From positions 1-64,000 of the forward strand of contig CAVRDP010000024.1 of the NCBI GenBank assembly GCA_963719885.1: a DNA stretch of 64,000 nt, read 5' to 3'. Both the position numbers and the translations under genes were made by a program. Numbering within the stretch: the first letter of the stretch is position 1; every line of letters begins with the position of its first letter. Positions 1 to 8,648 of the stretch are shown one piece after another. The DNA is from JANXQG01 sp963719885. GTDB lineage: Bacteria; Planctomycetota; Planctomycetia; Pirellulales; Thermoguttaceae. The notes beneath the pieces were generated by a model. That model saw only the letters and a program-made list of their open reading frames with translations, searched no databases and was not told the origin of the DNA.

Positions 1-840
1 CGAGCCACGCGACTTGTCGATACGGAACAACGTGTAGAGCACGGCGCGGAAGCACCAAGTCCAGAATCTTTCGCCGTTTTCCTTATGCCCCGTCTCATCG
101 ATGTTCAGCACGGCCTCGTCGGGCAGCCGCACGAACAACTCCGCATAGGAGGGGGCCAACGCCTCGCTCACCTTGTCGATCAACTTGGCCAAGTAGCCGC
201 GGGAGACGTTCACCCGCACCACGTCGCGAAGGAACTTCCGGATGGTGGAGAAGGAGGCGTGGCAGACACCCTTCATGAAGGCCACCAGGGCCGTCATTCG
301 TGGGCCTAAAAGGCCCGCCTTCCGCACCGCTTCGGGCAGGGACGCTGCATGGAGTTTCCCACAGCGATTGCACCAATAAGCCAACGCTTGGTGTTCGCTG
401 ACGATGGTCGGGGTGGCGACGATTTCCACCTCCTGTTGCACCTCGGCCGCATACGGGGAAGGGCGGAGTGAGCCGCCGCAATCGGGGCAACAATCGAGCG
501 TATAGGTCACGAGGTTATCGATGGCCTCGTCGGGAAACGGCGTCCGCAGGTGTTGTTCATGGCCCGGCTGTCCGCCACGATTGCGTTTTTTACCGTCCTT
601 GCGCGGAGGCTTGGGCGGCTTGACGATATCACTGGAAGGCGGCTTAGAGGAAGTGGACGAGTTCTTGCGGGCCGCCGCCAACCGGCGTTTGAGTTGCTCG
701 TTTTCCTGCTGCAGACGTACGTTCTCTTCTTCCAGCAGCCCAAGCTGAGCGGATGCCGCAGCCAGTTTCTCCTCCATCGCGGCAAGGCGACGCGCCAGCG
801 ACTTGCTTTCAGAACCCGGGCTAGTTCTTGACAGGATCAT
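1..840 (-). CDS. IS66-family transposase (TnpC), C-terminus beyond the window
   Basis: The frame runs leftward from an ATG at 840 and leaves the window, so 280 N-terminal residues are visible. Domain order is that of IS66 TnpC: a Glu/Gln-rich coiled coil (about 20-55), the SKPPSSD linker, the RNRGGQPGHEQH helix-turn-helix stretch, a Cys4 zinc-finger-like segment (CCPDCGG at about 117-123 and WCNRCGKLH at 156-164), then the start of the DDE core, where NIDETGH carries the first catalytic Asp (about D248). No TnpA or TnpB helper gene precedes it. It probably catalyses transposition of its element. Its upstream side abuts the broken 5' end of the next gene, which suggests that this insertion truncated it. 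Confidence 0.9.
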   Translation of the reverse strand, partial: MILSRTSPGSESKSLARRLAAMEEKLAAASAQLGLLEEENVRLQQENEQLKRRLAAARKNSSTSSKPPSSDIVKPPKPPRKDGKKRNRGGQPGHEQHLRTPFPDEAIDNLVTYTLDCCPDCGGSLRPSPYAAEVQQEVEIVATPTIVSEHQALAYWCNRCGKLHAASLPEAVRKAGLLGPRMTALVAFMKGVCHASFSTIRKFLRDVVRVNVSRGYLAKLIDKVSEALAPSYAELFVRLPDEAVLNIDETGHKENGERFWTWCFRAVLYTLFRIDKSRGS

Positions 841-1114
841 GGGGCGGTACGATACCAACCTCACGCGATCCGAACAAGATCAAGAGGTGGCCGTGCCCCG
901 AGAATCCCTGCAAACCCAGGATCTCCAAAATGCCGGGGCTGGCTCGTTACAGTCGTCCGTTTATCACCCCGTCATACGGCTACTATAACTGTGACTGTGA
1001 GCCTGTGAATGGCTACGCGGGTTTCTCTGCCTCGACTTTCACACCCCGGAGTTTCGCCGCCAAGTCGCCAAGCAAGCCAAGGCGGCACTTGCGTCAGGGG
1101 CCGTCGATGGCATC

Positions 1115-2647
1115 ATGCTGGATGGGTGGTCGGATGACGCCGACAGGCTCGCCTTGGTCAAGGAAGTACGTGAGGCCATCGGCGATCAAGCCCTCATCAT
1201 CTGCAACGCCAACGACCGCACCACGCCGCAGACAGCCCCGTACATCAACGGCTACTTCATGGAATGTACGAAAAGCAGGACAGCCGAAGATTGGGAGGGG
1301 ATTGCCGATACGCTCACCTGGGCCGAGAAGAATCTCCGTTCGCCTCATGTGAATTGCCTGGAAACATGGTTCCACAAGTCCAGAAACGATCTCAATTTGA
1401 TGCGGGCGACAACGACGCTGGCCCTGACGCTCTCTAACGGATATTGCCTTTTCTCCGATCCGAATCCGTTGCCCACGCCCGACCACCTCCACGACTGGTA
1501 TCCATTCTGGAACAAGAGCCTGGGTAGGCCGGTGTCGGAGGGAGCGGCTGCTGCTGATGGGACCGTGAGACGGGAATTCGACAACGGCACGGTCGTTTAC
1601 AACCCGATGGGGAACAAAACCATTGATCTTGCGTTTCCGCAGGCACGAACGAGTGTGGCGACTGGCCAAACCGCTAGGGAACACCGCTTGGCGAGCCCGG
1701 ATGGCGACATCTATTTGATGCCGAAGCCTCCCTTCATCCTCGGTGCCGACATCTCCTGGGTGCAGCAGCAGGAAGACGAAGGGGTACATTTCACCGACCA
1801 GGGCAAACAGAAGGACATCCTTGCCTTACTGAAATCGCATGGCTTCAACTGGATTCGCCTGCGGATCTTTCACGATCCCAAAGCAGCGAAGGGGTACTCG
1901 AAGAAAGGCTACTGCGATTTGGACCACACGTTGGTAATGGCAAAACGGATCAAGGCCGCAGGGATGTGGTTCTTGCTGGACTTTCACTACAGCGACACCT
2001 GGGCCGACCCAGGACATCAGTTCAAGCCTGCGGCCTGGGCTGATCTTCATGGAGCCGGGCTTGAAAACGCCATCCACGACTACACCCAAGACGTGGTGGC
2101 GGCATTGAAGAAGCAGGGAACGTCGCCCGACATGGTGCAGATCGGCAACGAGATCAGCAACGGCTTCCTGTGGCCCGATGGAAACGTGTGGAAATCCGGG
2201 AAGTGGGACGTGTTCTGTAGCCTCATCAAAGCCGGGATCGCCGGGGCCAAGGAAGCCGATCCGTCTGTAAAGACCATGCTCCACCTTGCCCTTGGTGGGC
2301 AAAACGCCCAGTCCAGAGCATTCCTGGACAAGGCCCTGGCCGAGGGAGTCGAGTTCGACATTATCGGGCAATCGTACTATTCCAAGTGGCACGGCACACC
2401 GGACATCCTGCGGGCCAACCTGACGGATTTGGCGGGCCGCTATAACCAGGACATCATCGTCGTGGAGTATTCGGTTCCGAACATCCGGCAGATCAACTCC
2501 GTCGTGCGTGGCCTGCCCAGCGGCAAAGGGTTGGGTACGTTCATTTGGGAGCCGACGAAATGCGAAGGGCCTGCTTTGTTTGATCCCCAAGGAAACACGA
2601 AGCCCGAAATCGACGTGTACCGGGACTTGGCGAAGGAGAAATACTAG
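1115..2647 (+). CDS. Two-domain glycoside hydrolase: GHL15-like N-part plus GH53 endo-beta-1,4-galactanase, 5'-truncated
   Basis: The C-terminal two thirds (residues about 205-510) are a GH53 arabinogalactan endo-1,4-beta-galactanase: GADISWVQQQEDEGV, CDLDHTLVMAKRIKAAG, LLDFHYSDTWADPG. The expected acid/base Glu is in QIGNEISNG (E346) and the nucleophile in IIVVEYSVP (E451). GH53 enzymes cut beta-1,4-galactan side chains of pectin. The first 200 residues resemble the hypothetical glycoside hydrolase GHL15. The homologous frame can be read upstream to 1001 (LDFHTPEFRRQ, DGIMLDGW) but hits a stop at 998-1000 with no start codon, so the 5' end is missing, most likely lost to the adjacent IS66 element. 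The given ATG may not be functional. The fusion of the two domains is unusual. Confidence 0.8.
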   Translation: MLDGWSDDADRLALVKEVREAIGDQALIICNANDRTTPQTAPYINGYFMECTKSRTAEDWEGIADTLTWAEKNLRSPHVNCLETWFHKSRNDLNLMRATTTLALTLSNGYCLFSDPNPLPTPDHLHDWYPFWNKSLGRPVSEGAAAADGTVRREFDNGTVVYNPMGNKTIDLAFPQARTSVATGQTAREHRLASPDGDIYLMPKPPFILGADISWVQQQEDEGVHFTDQGKQKDILALLKSHGFNWIRLRIFHDPKAAKGYSKKGYCDLDHTLVMAKRIKAAGMWFLLDFHYSDTWADPGHQFKPAAWADLHGAGLENAIHDYTQDVVAALKKQGTSPDMVQIGNEISNGFLWPDGNVWKSGKWDVFCSLIKAGIAGAKEADPSVKTMLHLALGGQNAQSRAFLDKALAEGVEFDIIGQSYYSKWHGTPDILRANLTDLAGRYNQDIIVVEYSVPNIRQINSVVRGLPSGKGLGTFIWEPTKCEGPALFDPQGNTKPEIDVYRDLAKEKY

Positions 2648-2651
2648 CATC

Positions 2652-3257
2652 ATGGACCATCAATTATTCGAGCAGATGTATCAGGGCCAAGCACCGTGGG
2701 ATACGGGACGGGCTCAGCCTTCAATCATCAAGTTGGCCGAGACGGGCCAGATTCGTGGTAGTGTTCTCGACGTGGGCTGTGGCACCGGCGAGAATCTCCT
2801 GTATCTGGCAACCAGAGGCCACGAAGCGTGGGGACTCGACTTCGTGCCGGTTGCTATCGAACGGGCCAAGGCCAAAGCTGCTCAGCGAGGTATTGAAGCC
2901 ACTTTCATCGTCGGGAACGCTCTCGAATTGAAGAAACTCGGGCGGCCGTTCGACACGGTGATCGACTGCGGTTTGTTCCACACCTTCGCTGACGAGGAAC
3001 GCCCGGTTTTCGTCAAGGGGCTTGGCGACGTGCTCCGGCCTGGAGGATTGCTGTACATCCTCTGCTTCTCAGATGAGGAGCCGGGAACCGAGGGGCCGAG
3101 GCGGATCAGCGAGCAGGAAATCCAGGATGCCTTCCATGATGGATGGAAGGTTCAACGAATCGAGCCGATCCGCTTCGAGGCCATTCCACCACCAAATGGG
3201 CCGAAGTTCAGCCCTGGCGGCCCAAAAGCATGGCTGGCGACGATTGAACGGACGTGA
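2652..3257 (+). CDS. Class I SAM-dependent methyltransferase
   Basis: 201 residues. Motif I is VLDVGCGTGENLLYLATRG (about 38-56), followed by the acidic motif II at GLDFVP and DTVIDCGLFHTF as motif post-I/IV. The layout fits TehB/thiopurine-methyltransferase-like small-molecule methyltransferases; the substrate cannot be inferred. The ATG at 2652 lies 4 bases after the stop of the galactanase gene, so the two may be cotranscribed. Longer in-frame starts exist upstream but would lie inside the galactanase gene. The C-terminus (PKAWLATIERT) looks complete. Confidence 0.85.
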   Translation: MDHQLFEQMYQGQAPWDTGRAQPSIIKLAETGQIRGSVLDVGCGTGENLLYLATRGHEAWGLDFVPVAIERAKAKAAQRGIEATFIVGNALELKKLGRPFDTVIDCGLFHTFADEERPVFVKGLGDVLRPGGLLYILCFSDEEPGTEGPRRISEQEIQDAFHDGWKVQRIEPIRFEAIPPPNGPKFSPGGPKAWLATIERT

Positions 3258-3335
3258 CATGTTCCCACTTCGCCCACTATGTCGTGGCACAGATGGCCGA
3301 AGTGGAGACCGACCATGAGGGATGATTGAGCACTG

Positions 3336-3833
3336 ATGCTTACAAAAGAGATCACCTATTACCTAGAAATGCACGCTCCCAGCCAACTTCGCCCTAGCCA
3401 GGTTGCCGTGAGTGACGTGGAGATCAATCAGGCGACCATTTCTTGTCCCGAACTCAACCGTTTCCTCTATACAGCGGTAGGAGGAGATTGGTACTGGGTG
3501 GACCGCCTGCCGTGGACCTATGACCGATGGCTTCAGTATCTCGACCAACCTGGGCAGGAAACCTGGGTGCTTTATGTCTCAGGAAACCCGGCTGGATATT
3601 TCGAGTTGCAGGGCGAGCCTGGGGAAGATGTTGAGATTGCATCTTTCGGGCTGCTTCCCAAGTTCGTCGGGCGAGGGCTAGGTGGCTATCTCTTGTATGA
3701 GGCAACTCGCCGAGCATGGCAAAAGGGAGCCACTCGGGTGTGGTTGCACACGTCGTCTCTGGACCACCCAAGTGCCCTGGCGAACTACCGTGCCCGAGGT
3801 TTTTGCCTTTTCAAGGAAGAAAAGCTCATATAA
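3336..3833 (+). CDS. GNAT-family N-acetyltransferase
   Basis: 165 residues. The acetyl-CoA-binding motif A is GLLPKFVGRGLGGYLLYEA (about 108-126; pattern R/Q-x-x-G-x-G/A) and motif B is in SALANYRARGFCLFKEE. The N-terminal 60 residues (DRLPWTYDRWLQYLDQP) resemble a GNAT subfamily with a WY-containing N-lobe. The acceptor substrate is unknown. It lies 78 bases downstream of the methyltransferase on the same strand. Confidence 0.85.
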   Translation: MLTKEITYYLEMHAPSQLRPSQVAVSDVEINQATISCPELNRFLYTAVGGDWYWVDRLPWTYDRWLQYLDQPGQETWVLYVSGNPAGYFELQGEPGEDVEIASFGLLPKFVGRGLGGYLLYEATRRAWQKGATRVWLHTSSLDHPSALANYRARGFCLFKEEKLI

Positions 3834-4013
3834 GGAACTGCCCGACCGGCCACTTGGCCGTTGGCCGGATCAAGATCGGAAGGATGAACTGACGGCCTGA
3901 GACAATGATTTGTAAGACTTGCTTGCATGTTGACCACACCGATGAATCGCTACGAAAAAAAGCTCTGGTGTCCCACCATCGCAAGCGAGGACTTGGTCAA
4001 AGGCGGCTCCTAG

Positions 4014-5721
4014 CCCGGATTATTCATAAGTTTTCGGACATCGGACGTGGCCTCCCAACTGGTGGGGTTTCGGAGTGAGGCTGGCCATTTGTTGAGGCAC
4101 TGAAGAGATAATGCCCCCTTTCCCCCAACCGCGTTGGAGCGGACGAGGCATGGAATCGATGGGATTGCTTCCGCCATCAACCGCTGTCCGCGGTGGGCTG
4201 CCGTCGTTCCAGAAGATGCTGGACGACTTTCCGGAACTGTTCCAGATAGGGCCAACTTGAGGAGAGTTCCACGATCACCCGGCGAGCGCTCTGACGCACA
4301 CGAGCGGCGACCTTGATGAAGCGCGTCCGCCATGTACAGGGTTGACCTTCTCCCAAGGGATCGTGTTCACGGCGGCGGTTGTGCCATTGGTGGCGCTGGC
4401 GGCCGCCGAGAGCTTCGGTGGGCAACTCTTCGTGTGGCACCAAGGCCGGCGGCGGATCAGCGGCAACATGCCGGAAGTAGATCAACAGATTGAGAGCTGC
4501 CGCGTGCAGGTACAGCCGGAAGAGATTGGCAAAGTAGCGATGATCGCTGAGTCGATCTGCTTGCAAGCCGCGTTTGAGTTCTTTGTTGCGGTTCTCACTC
4601 TCGCCCCGATCGGCGTAGGCATCGTACGCGGCACCGGGCAGAACGAACGCTCCGGGACGGTTGGTGACCACGGCGCGTCGATTCGTGCCCTGCGCATGGG
4701 CTTCGCATTTTATGACCACCCAACGCTCGCTTGACCAGGACTGTGCCTGATACCAGAAGGCCATGAAAAGGCGTTGCGGTTGGCCCGTCTTTTCCCATTC
4801 CGCCACGGCGTTTTCCAGCAGAGAATCGCTGTCTTTCTTCAGCCGCGCATTCATGCCGATGCCCAAGGTATAGTCGATATTCAGCTTCTCGCAGGCTTCA
4901 TACATCGTGGGCGTGCCGAAGCCGCTGTCGCCGCGGAGGTGAATCCGCACGTCGGGCCAGGCCTGCCGCAAACGCCCGACCACATAGGCCAGATCATCCT
5001 GGGCGCCCAGCGTGGCATGTGCGGTGCCATGCAGCAGGCAGACAGTCAACACCAAGTCGTTCTCGGCGCAGGTGATGACTCGCGGCAGGTACTGATGCTG
5101 TTCGTAATAACCGTGATAGAAACTCAAGTGTTGCTGGCCGTGGGTCGGGTCGTCAAAGGGATCAATGTCCAACGTGAGGAACCTCGGCGGCTCGGCGAAG
5201 GAGGCGATGAACTGGTCGAGAAACATGTCCTGAAGAGCAAAGAAGCTCTTCGGCTCGATGGCGTTCTCGAAGCGGGAAAGGGTGGGCTGGCTGGCCAGAT
5301 CGTCGCCATCGATCGAGCGCCCGCAGATCAACTTGAAGATCGGATCGCTACGCAACACGTCGTGGTCGTTCTGGTCGACGTAGTCGGCCAAGATGCCGAA
5401 GATCCGGGCCCGCGTCATCTCCTCAAAGGTGTGGCCTACGTAGCTCGTGTGCCGAGAATCGGTCAAGGCTTCAGCGAACTGCCGGGTCAGTCCCAACTGC
5501 TCATCGAGTTGGCGAATGGGCAGCAAACCGGCGTCACTGGAGACCTGGTCGGTCGAAGGTTCAATCACGACCGGCGTCGAGCCGAGGAAATGGAGTGACA
5601 TCTGCCAATCAGGCTGTATAATCATCTTCGCCCCTTTCTGGAGTGGACAAGTTGCTTTTCATACAACAACTTAGATGCTCCAGAGGGGGCAAGAATTCCC
5701 TAGATTCTTGAATAATCCGGG
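4014..5721. mobile_element. Complete IS1380-family insertion sequence
   Basis: The ends are inverted repeats starting CCCGGATTATTCA at 4014 and ending TGAATAATCCGGG at 5721. Both sides are flanked by CTAG (4010-4013 and 5722-5725), consistent with the 4-bp target duplication expected for IS1380 elements. The 1708-bp interior holds one intact transposase gene. The intact frame and ends suggest recent insertion. The right end lies about 50 bp from a csrA remnant. Confidence 0.9.
4177..5625 (-). CDS. IS1380-family transposase
   Basis: 482 residues, close to the usual family length. DDE catalytic landmarks are LTLDIDPFDDPTHG (about 148-161), HLRGDSGFGTPTMYEACEKL (about 232-251) and the ADRGESENRNKELKRGL helix (about 342-358) with the catalytic Glu. 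The N-terminus has the IS1380 signature YVGHTFEEMTRARIFGILAD. The frame is undamaged. The DNA-binding and strand-transfer function is inferred from the family. Confidence 0.95.
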   Translation of the reverse strand: MIIQPDWQMSLHFLGSTPVVIEPSTDQVSSDAGLLPIRQLDEQLGLTRQFAEALTDSRHTSYVGHTFEEMTRARIFGILADYVDQNDHDVLRSDPIFKLICGRSIDGDDLASQPTLSRFENAIEPKSFFALQDMFLDQFIASFAEPPRFLTLDIDPFDDPTHGQQHLSFYHGYYEQHQYLPRVITCAENDLVLTVCLLHGTAHATLGAQDDLAYVVGRLRQAWPDVRIHLRGDSGFGTPTMYEACEKLNIDYTLGIGMNARLKKDSDSLLENAVAEWEKTGQPQRLFMAFWYQAQSWSSERWVVIKCEAHAQGTNRRAVVTNRPGAFVLPGAAYDAYADRGESENRNKELKRGLQADRLSDHRYFANLFRLYLHAAALNLLIYFRHVAADPPPALVPHEELPTEALGGRQRHQWHNRRREHDPLGEGQPCTWRTRFIKVAARVRQSARRVIVELSSSWPYLEQFRKVVQHLLERRQPTADSG

Positions 5722-5772
5722 CTAGACGTGCTCAAAATTCATCTCAAGAACAAAATCTCGCCGTTGCCCTTC

Positions 5773-5919
5773 CTACCCAATACAGACTGGGACCTCCTGG
5801 ATCTGCATCTTCTCATACACTTCTTGGCGATGCACCGGGATTTCCAACGGGGCGTCGATGCCCAGTCGCACCCTGTCGCCTTGGACACCCAGCCCTTCAC
5901 TGCTGATCGCTGACCGGGC
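5773..5919 (-). pseudogene. csrA: csrA remnant (C-terminal two thirds only)
   Basis: Between a stop at 5920-5922 and the stop at 5773 the frame reads ISSEGLGVQGDRVRLGIDAP followed by LEIPVHRQEVYEKMQ. This matches beta-strands 3-5 of the RNA-binding regulator CsrA (canonical core: V-R-x-G-I-x-A-P-x-x-x-x-V-H-R-x-E-V/I-Y). The N-terminal strand (normally M-L-V/I-L-x-R-x-x-G-E) is absent and there is no start codon. The upstream DNA is instead occupied by the end of another reading frame. The gene therefore looks 5'-truncated and inactive. The intact IS1380 element ends about 50 bp away. Confidence 0.7.
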
Positions 5920-6151
5920 TCATGGGCTTACCCGCCGGAGTCTCTTTCAGCCGATACCAAAGATACTTGCCCGTCTTTCCGAATATACACCCAGCTTTGA
6001 GTTTGTGGGAAAGACGCAAGACATCACGAAGCGGTAATATACCGTCGGGAACGCAGGCGAAATCCTTGTCGTCGGCCACTGGGACCACAAGGAAATCGAC
6101 GTGCTTCACGCTGGGCGTGTAGTCAACCAAGTTGATCCGAATCATATTCAT
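5897..6151 (-). CDS. Hypothetical protein, 84 residues
   Basis: Starting at the ATG at 6151 (a longer start at 6205 is possible), the frame encodes MNMIRINLVDYTPSVKHVDF followed by a mixed segment with AGCIFGKTGKYLWYRLKE near the end. I do not recognise a family. Composition is ordinary for a globular protein and codon use is not aberrant. It overlaps the csrA remnant by about 20 bases, which suggests a rearrangement joined the two. Moderate chance of being a real gene. Confidence 0.4.
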   Translation of the reverse strand: MNMIRINLVDYTPSVKHVDFLVVPVADDKDFACVPDGILPLRDVLRLSHKLKAGCIFGKTGKYLWYRLKETPAGKPMSPVSDQQ

Positions 6152-6298
6152 GCCCCAAGTGCGAAGGTCACTTGCCCTGGAGACGGTGGTTGCGGCCCTG
6201 GGCACGATCTCTCAGGTGAGGCCATCGGTGCTCAATCGCCCGGAAAGGGCTTTTCTCGCCAGTCTGTTTCCAACCATGACGTTCCATGCTCAGGTGGA

Positions 6299-6856
6299 TC
6301 AGGACTTCGGCACAATGCCGATGATCTGGGCAAGTTGTTTCCTCTGTGGCTGGGTCAGAACTAGGGCGGCACGTTGCTTGCCCGAGTTGACCATCTTTTC
6401 GAGCACCTGCACCTGCTTGCCGGTCAGGTTCAGATCAGCCGTGTGGGCCAGCACCGTGCTGGGATTATTCAAGCTTACGTTCGAGCTACTGGTCATGGCT
6501 TGCTGCGGGCCGGAGTAGTTCAGGGACCCCATGCCGTTCTGCCGTTGTCCCCAATAGCCGCCCGTCATGCCGCTGGACTGCCCCATGTAGCCGCCGCCCA
6601 TCATGCCGCCGAACTGCTGCCCCATGCCACCCATGTTGCCGCCGAACGAGTTTCCGCCCATCATGCCAGGCGACTGCCCCATGCCGCCCATGAAACCACC
6701 ACCAGGGTAGCCGCCGCCCATCATGCCGCCGCCACCCATTCCACCACCGCCACCGCCACCGCCGCGACAGCCTTGGCCGTTCGCAGACTGGGCCAAAGCA
6801 AGCGTCAGAACACCGATAACGATATACGCCACCGGCCGCAAACGATTCGTGAACAT
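6299..6856 (-). CDS. Exported Gly/Met-rich protein with LTxxQ-like C-terminus
   Basis: 185 residues. A signal peptide (about 1-28, ending AQSANGQG) is followed by a low-complexity Gly/Met domain (about 29-115) built from GGMGGG, MMGGGYMG and GQSPGMMGG units. The last 60 residues form a helical tail, LNLTGKQVQVLEKMVNSGK then LTQPQRKQLAQIIG, resembling the LTxxQ motif of Spy/CpxP periplasmic proteins. Met-rich exported proteins often bind copper or silver, so a periplasmic metal or stress role is a reasonable inference, not shown. No metal transporter is adjacent. Confidence 0.75.
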   Translation of the reverse strand: MFTNRLRPVAYIVIGVLTLALAQSANGQGCRGGGGGGGGMGGGGMMGGGYPGGGFMGGMGQSPGMMGGNSFGGNMGGMGQQFGGMMGGGYMGQSSGMTGGYWGQRQNGMGSLNYSGPQQAMTSSSNVSLNNPSTVLAHTADLNLTGKQVQVLEKMVNSGKQRAALVLTQPQRKQLAQIIGIVPKS

Positions 6857-7046
6857 CAGAGCCTCTCCTCAGAGTAACCGGTTGCCCTTGGCCCGCTCCG
6901 TAAATCGGCCTATTCAGACCGGTTACATTTGCATTCTACGCTTGCCCTGACGGATTGCTATAACCCGAATGGCAATAATACGGGGTGCGATAAACCTTTG
7001 CGGCACGGCTATGCTGGCTTCGGCCTGTGGCAATGAAGGTATCGAA

Positions 7047-7385
7047 ATGGAACTGAAAATTTCGCATGAAGAAGGTTACGTACTGGCCACGACCCTTGGG
7101 ACGGTCGATGATGCCGCCCGGGAACTTTTCAGGGAGTCGCTTCATCCATTGGTCGGGCAGAGCGGCACGAATGTGGTGCTGGATTTGTCTCAGTCCAAAT
7201 TCATTAACTCTGAGGGCATTGCACAGTTGGTATCGGTCGTCACGCACGCCAATACCAGCGGCAGCCGAGTTGTTTTGGCTGCTTGCTCACTGTTCATCTC
7301 TGAGGTGCTGGCCCGCTGCAAGCTCAACAGGTTCTTTGAGATGGCCGACAGCGTGCCAGATGCCGTTCGTCGGGTGCTGGGTTGA
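7047..7385 (+). CDS. STAS-domain anti-anti-sigma factor
   Basis: 112 residues covering one STAS domain. VVLDLSQSKFINSEGIAQLV contains the phosphorylatable Ser region of the SpoIIAA/RsbV family. HANTSGSRVVLAACS and the final helix FEMADSVPDAVRRVLG fit the fold. The start at 7047 (MELKISHEEGY) is preferred over an ATG at 6969, because the added residues are not STAS-like. Anti-anti-sigma proteins release sigma factors by binding a kinase/anti-sigma partner. No such partner is adjacent. Confidence 0.85.
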   Translation: MELKISHEEGYVLATTLGTVDDAARELFRESLHPLVGQSGTNVVLDLSQSKFINSEGIAQLVSVVTHANTSGSRVVLAACSLFISEVLARCKLNRFFEMADSVPDAVRRVLG

Positions 7386-7470
7386 GCGTAGACGCTGGGC
7401 CGGAGTCTCCAAAGAACCCAGCACAGGATGGGCGAACTGCCCGATCAACCTTCGCCAAGCTTCCGCACTG

Positions 7471-7653
7471 CTATAGGAAACGCAGCGTTTGCCAGGTGGT
7501 CGCGAGGAAAACCACGACACCCCAAATCCAGGTCGGCACTTCTGGTTCAGCGGGTACCCGGAAAAGAACCCCACAGTTGGGACAGTAGTTCGGGCCCTCC
7601 GGGTTTCTGTCCCGGCTTACCAATTCACCACAGTGATTGCATTTGCATTTCAC
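7471..7653 (-). CDS. Small zinc-ribbon membrane protein
   Basis: About 60 residues from a GTG at 7653 (an ATG at 7728 gives a longer N-terminus). CKCNHCGELVSRDRNPEG and YCPNCGVLFRVP form a zinc ribbon with two CxxC pairs. A single transmembrane helix follows (WIWGVVVFLATTWQ). Function unknown. The start codon is uncertain because no clear ribosome-binding site precedes either candidate. Confidence 0.5.
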   Translation of the reverse strand: MKCKCNHCGELVSRDRNPEGPNYCPNCGVLFRVPAEPEVPTWIWGVVVFLATTWQTLRFL

Positions 7654-7945
7654 GGCTTGATCCCCGGTGCTGAGTGACAAGGAAGTGGTAATAGAACACA
7701 ATCTACTCAACTCTAGCATTTTCCGCACGCCTAATCGCCATGCTTGCAGCTAGGGTGCAGGCGAATGACGGAACGAAAGGCAACTACCAGACCGTCTTCG
7801 CCCGGTTATAGCCTCGATCCTGCGTGGCCCGCTTCAAAGCTGCCGGAACCGCCGCTAAGACGCCAGATACGGCCCCACCGGCCCGCTTTTCCAGCATATC
7901 CGGCACTCTTGCCACTGAATGGGGCCTTTAGGCTTGCCTTGTGGA

Positions 7946-7973
7946 TTGTTTCGCCGATTCTGCGGGTAATAAT
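7946..7973 (+). promoter_or_regulatory. Candidate promoter, conserved in a paralogous copy
   Basis: TTGTTT and TAATAAT separated by about 15 bases lie some 40 bp before the gene at 8012. The same arrangement, with the same spacer (CGCCGATTCTGCGGG), precedes the paralogue at 16173. The whole upstream stretch (about 7881-8011) is roughly 80% identical to about 16041-16172. Conservation of a non-coding block between paralogues supports a regulatory role. Confidence 0.5.
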
Positions 7974-8011
7974 TGCTCATCAAGTCCTAACACAGAAGCG
8001 GAGATCGAGAA

Positions 8012-8575
8012 ATGGCGAAGAAAATGAAGCCGGGCCAGAAGCGATGCCCGAGTTGCGGGGCTGCGGTCAATGGCCCGAGAACGAAAACGTGCCCGAAGTG
8101 CGGTCATGGATTTAATGGAAAGCCACGGGAAGCAGCGACGAACGGCGGCACGCTTGCTAAACCCGAAGTCAACAAGGCCAAGGCCGTGCGTGGCTATCTG
8201 AAGGACCATCCCGATGCCATGAGCGGAGAAATCGCTGCGGTATTGAACAAGCGAGGCATCGACATCACGCCGAGCCACGTCGCCGCCATCCGAAGCAAGA
8301 ACAGCAAGACCAGCACCGCGAAGAAGGCGGCGAAGAAACCTGCCGTCGACGTAGCGGCACCCGTGGCACCGGCAGTCGTGGAGAAGCTGGCGAAGAACGG
8401 CGACGCGATCACGCTCGACCAGATCAAGAAGGTCGCCCACACGATTAAGATGCTTGGCGGCCTCCAGCGTGTGACCGAAGTGCTGGCGGTCATTAAAGAG
8501 ATGGGCGGCGTGAAGAAGTTCAAGGACCTGGCGGAAGCCATGACGGTCACTGGGACGGATGTCGTTTCGTTCTGA
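8012..8575 (+). CDS. Zinc-ribbon / winged-helix-like protein (paralogue of the gene at 16173)
   Basis: 187 residues. The N-terminal zinc ribbon is RCPSCGAAV and TCPKCGHGFNG (about 11-37). A helical segment (VRGYLKDHPDAMSGEIAAVL, then ITPSHVAAIRSK) resembles a small winged-helix DNA-binding unit, followed by a Lys/Ala-rich linker. The C-terminal 40 residues (TEVLAVIKEMGGVKKFKDLA) are nearly identical to those of the protein at 16173. The zinc ribbon is absent from that paralogue. I infer a chromosomal or regulatory DNA-binding role. Confidence 0.7.
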   Translation: MAKKMKPGQKRCPSCGAAVNGPRTKTCPKCGHGFNGKPREAATNGGTLAKPEVNKAKAVRGYLKDHPDAMSGEIAAVLNKRGIDITPSHVAAIRSKNSKTSTAKKAAKKPAVDVAAPVAPAVVEKLAKNGDAITLDQIKKVAHTIKMLGGLQRVTEVLAVIKEMGGVKKFKDLAEAMTVTGTDVVSF

Positions 8576-8648
8576 GTTATTCCACAATCGAAAACTGCTC
8601 AACCCTGGGAACCGATCCCGCACGCATTTCCAGCTCCAAGCCACTCCT

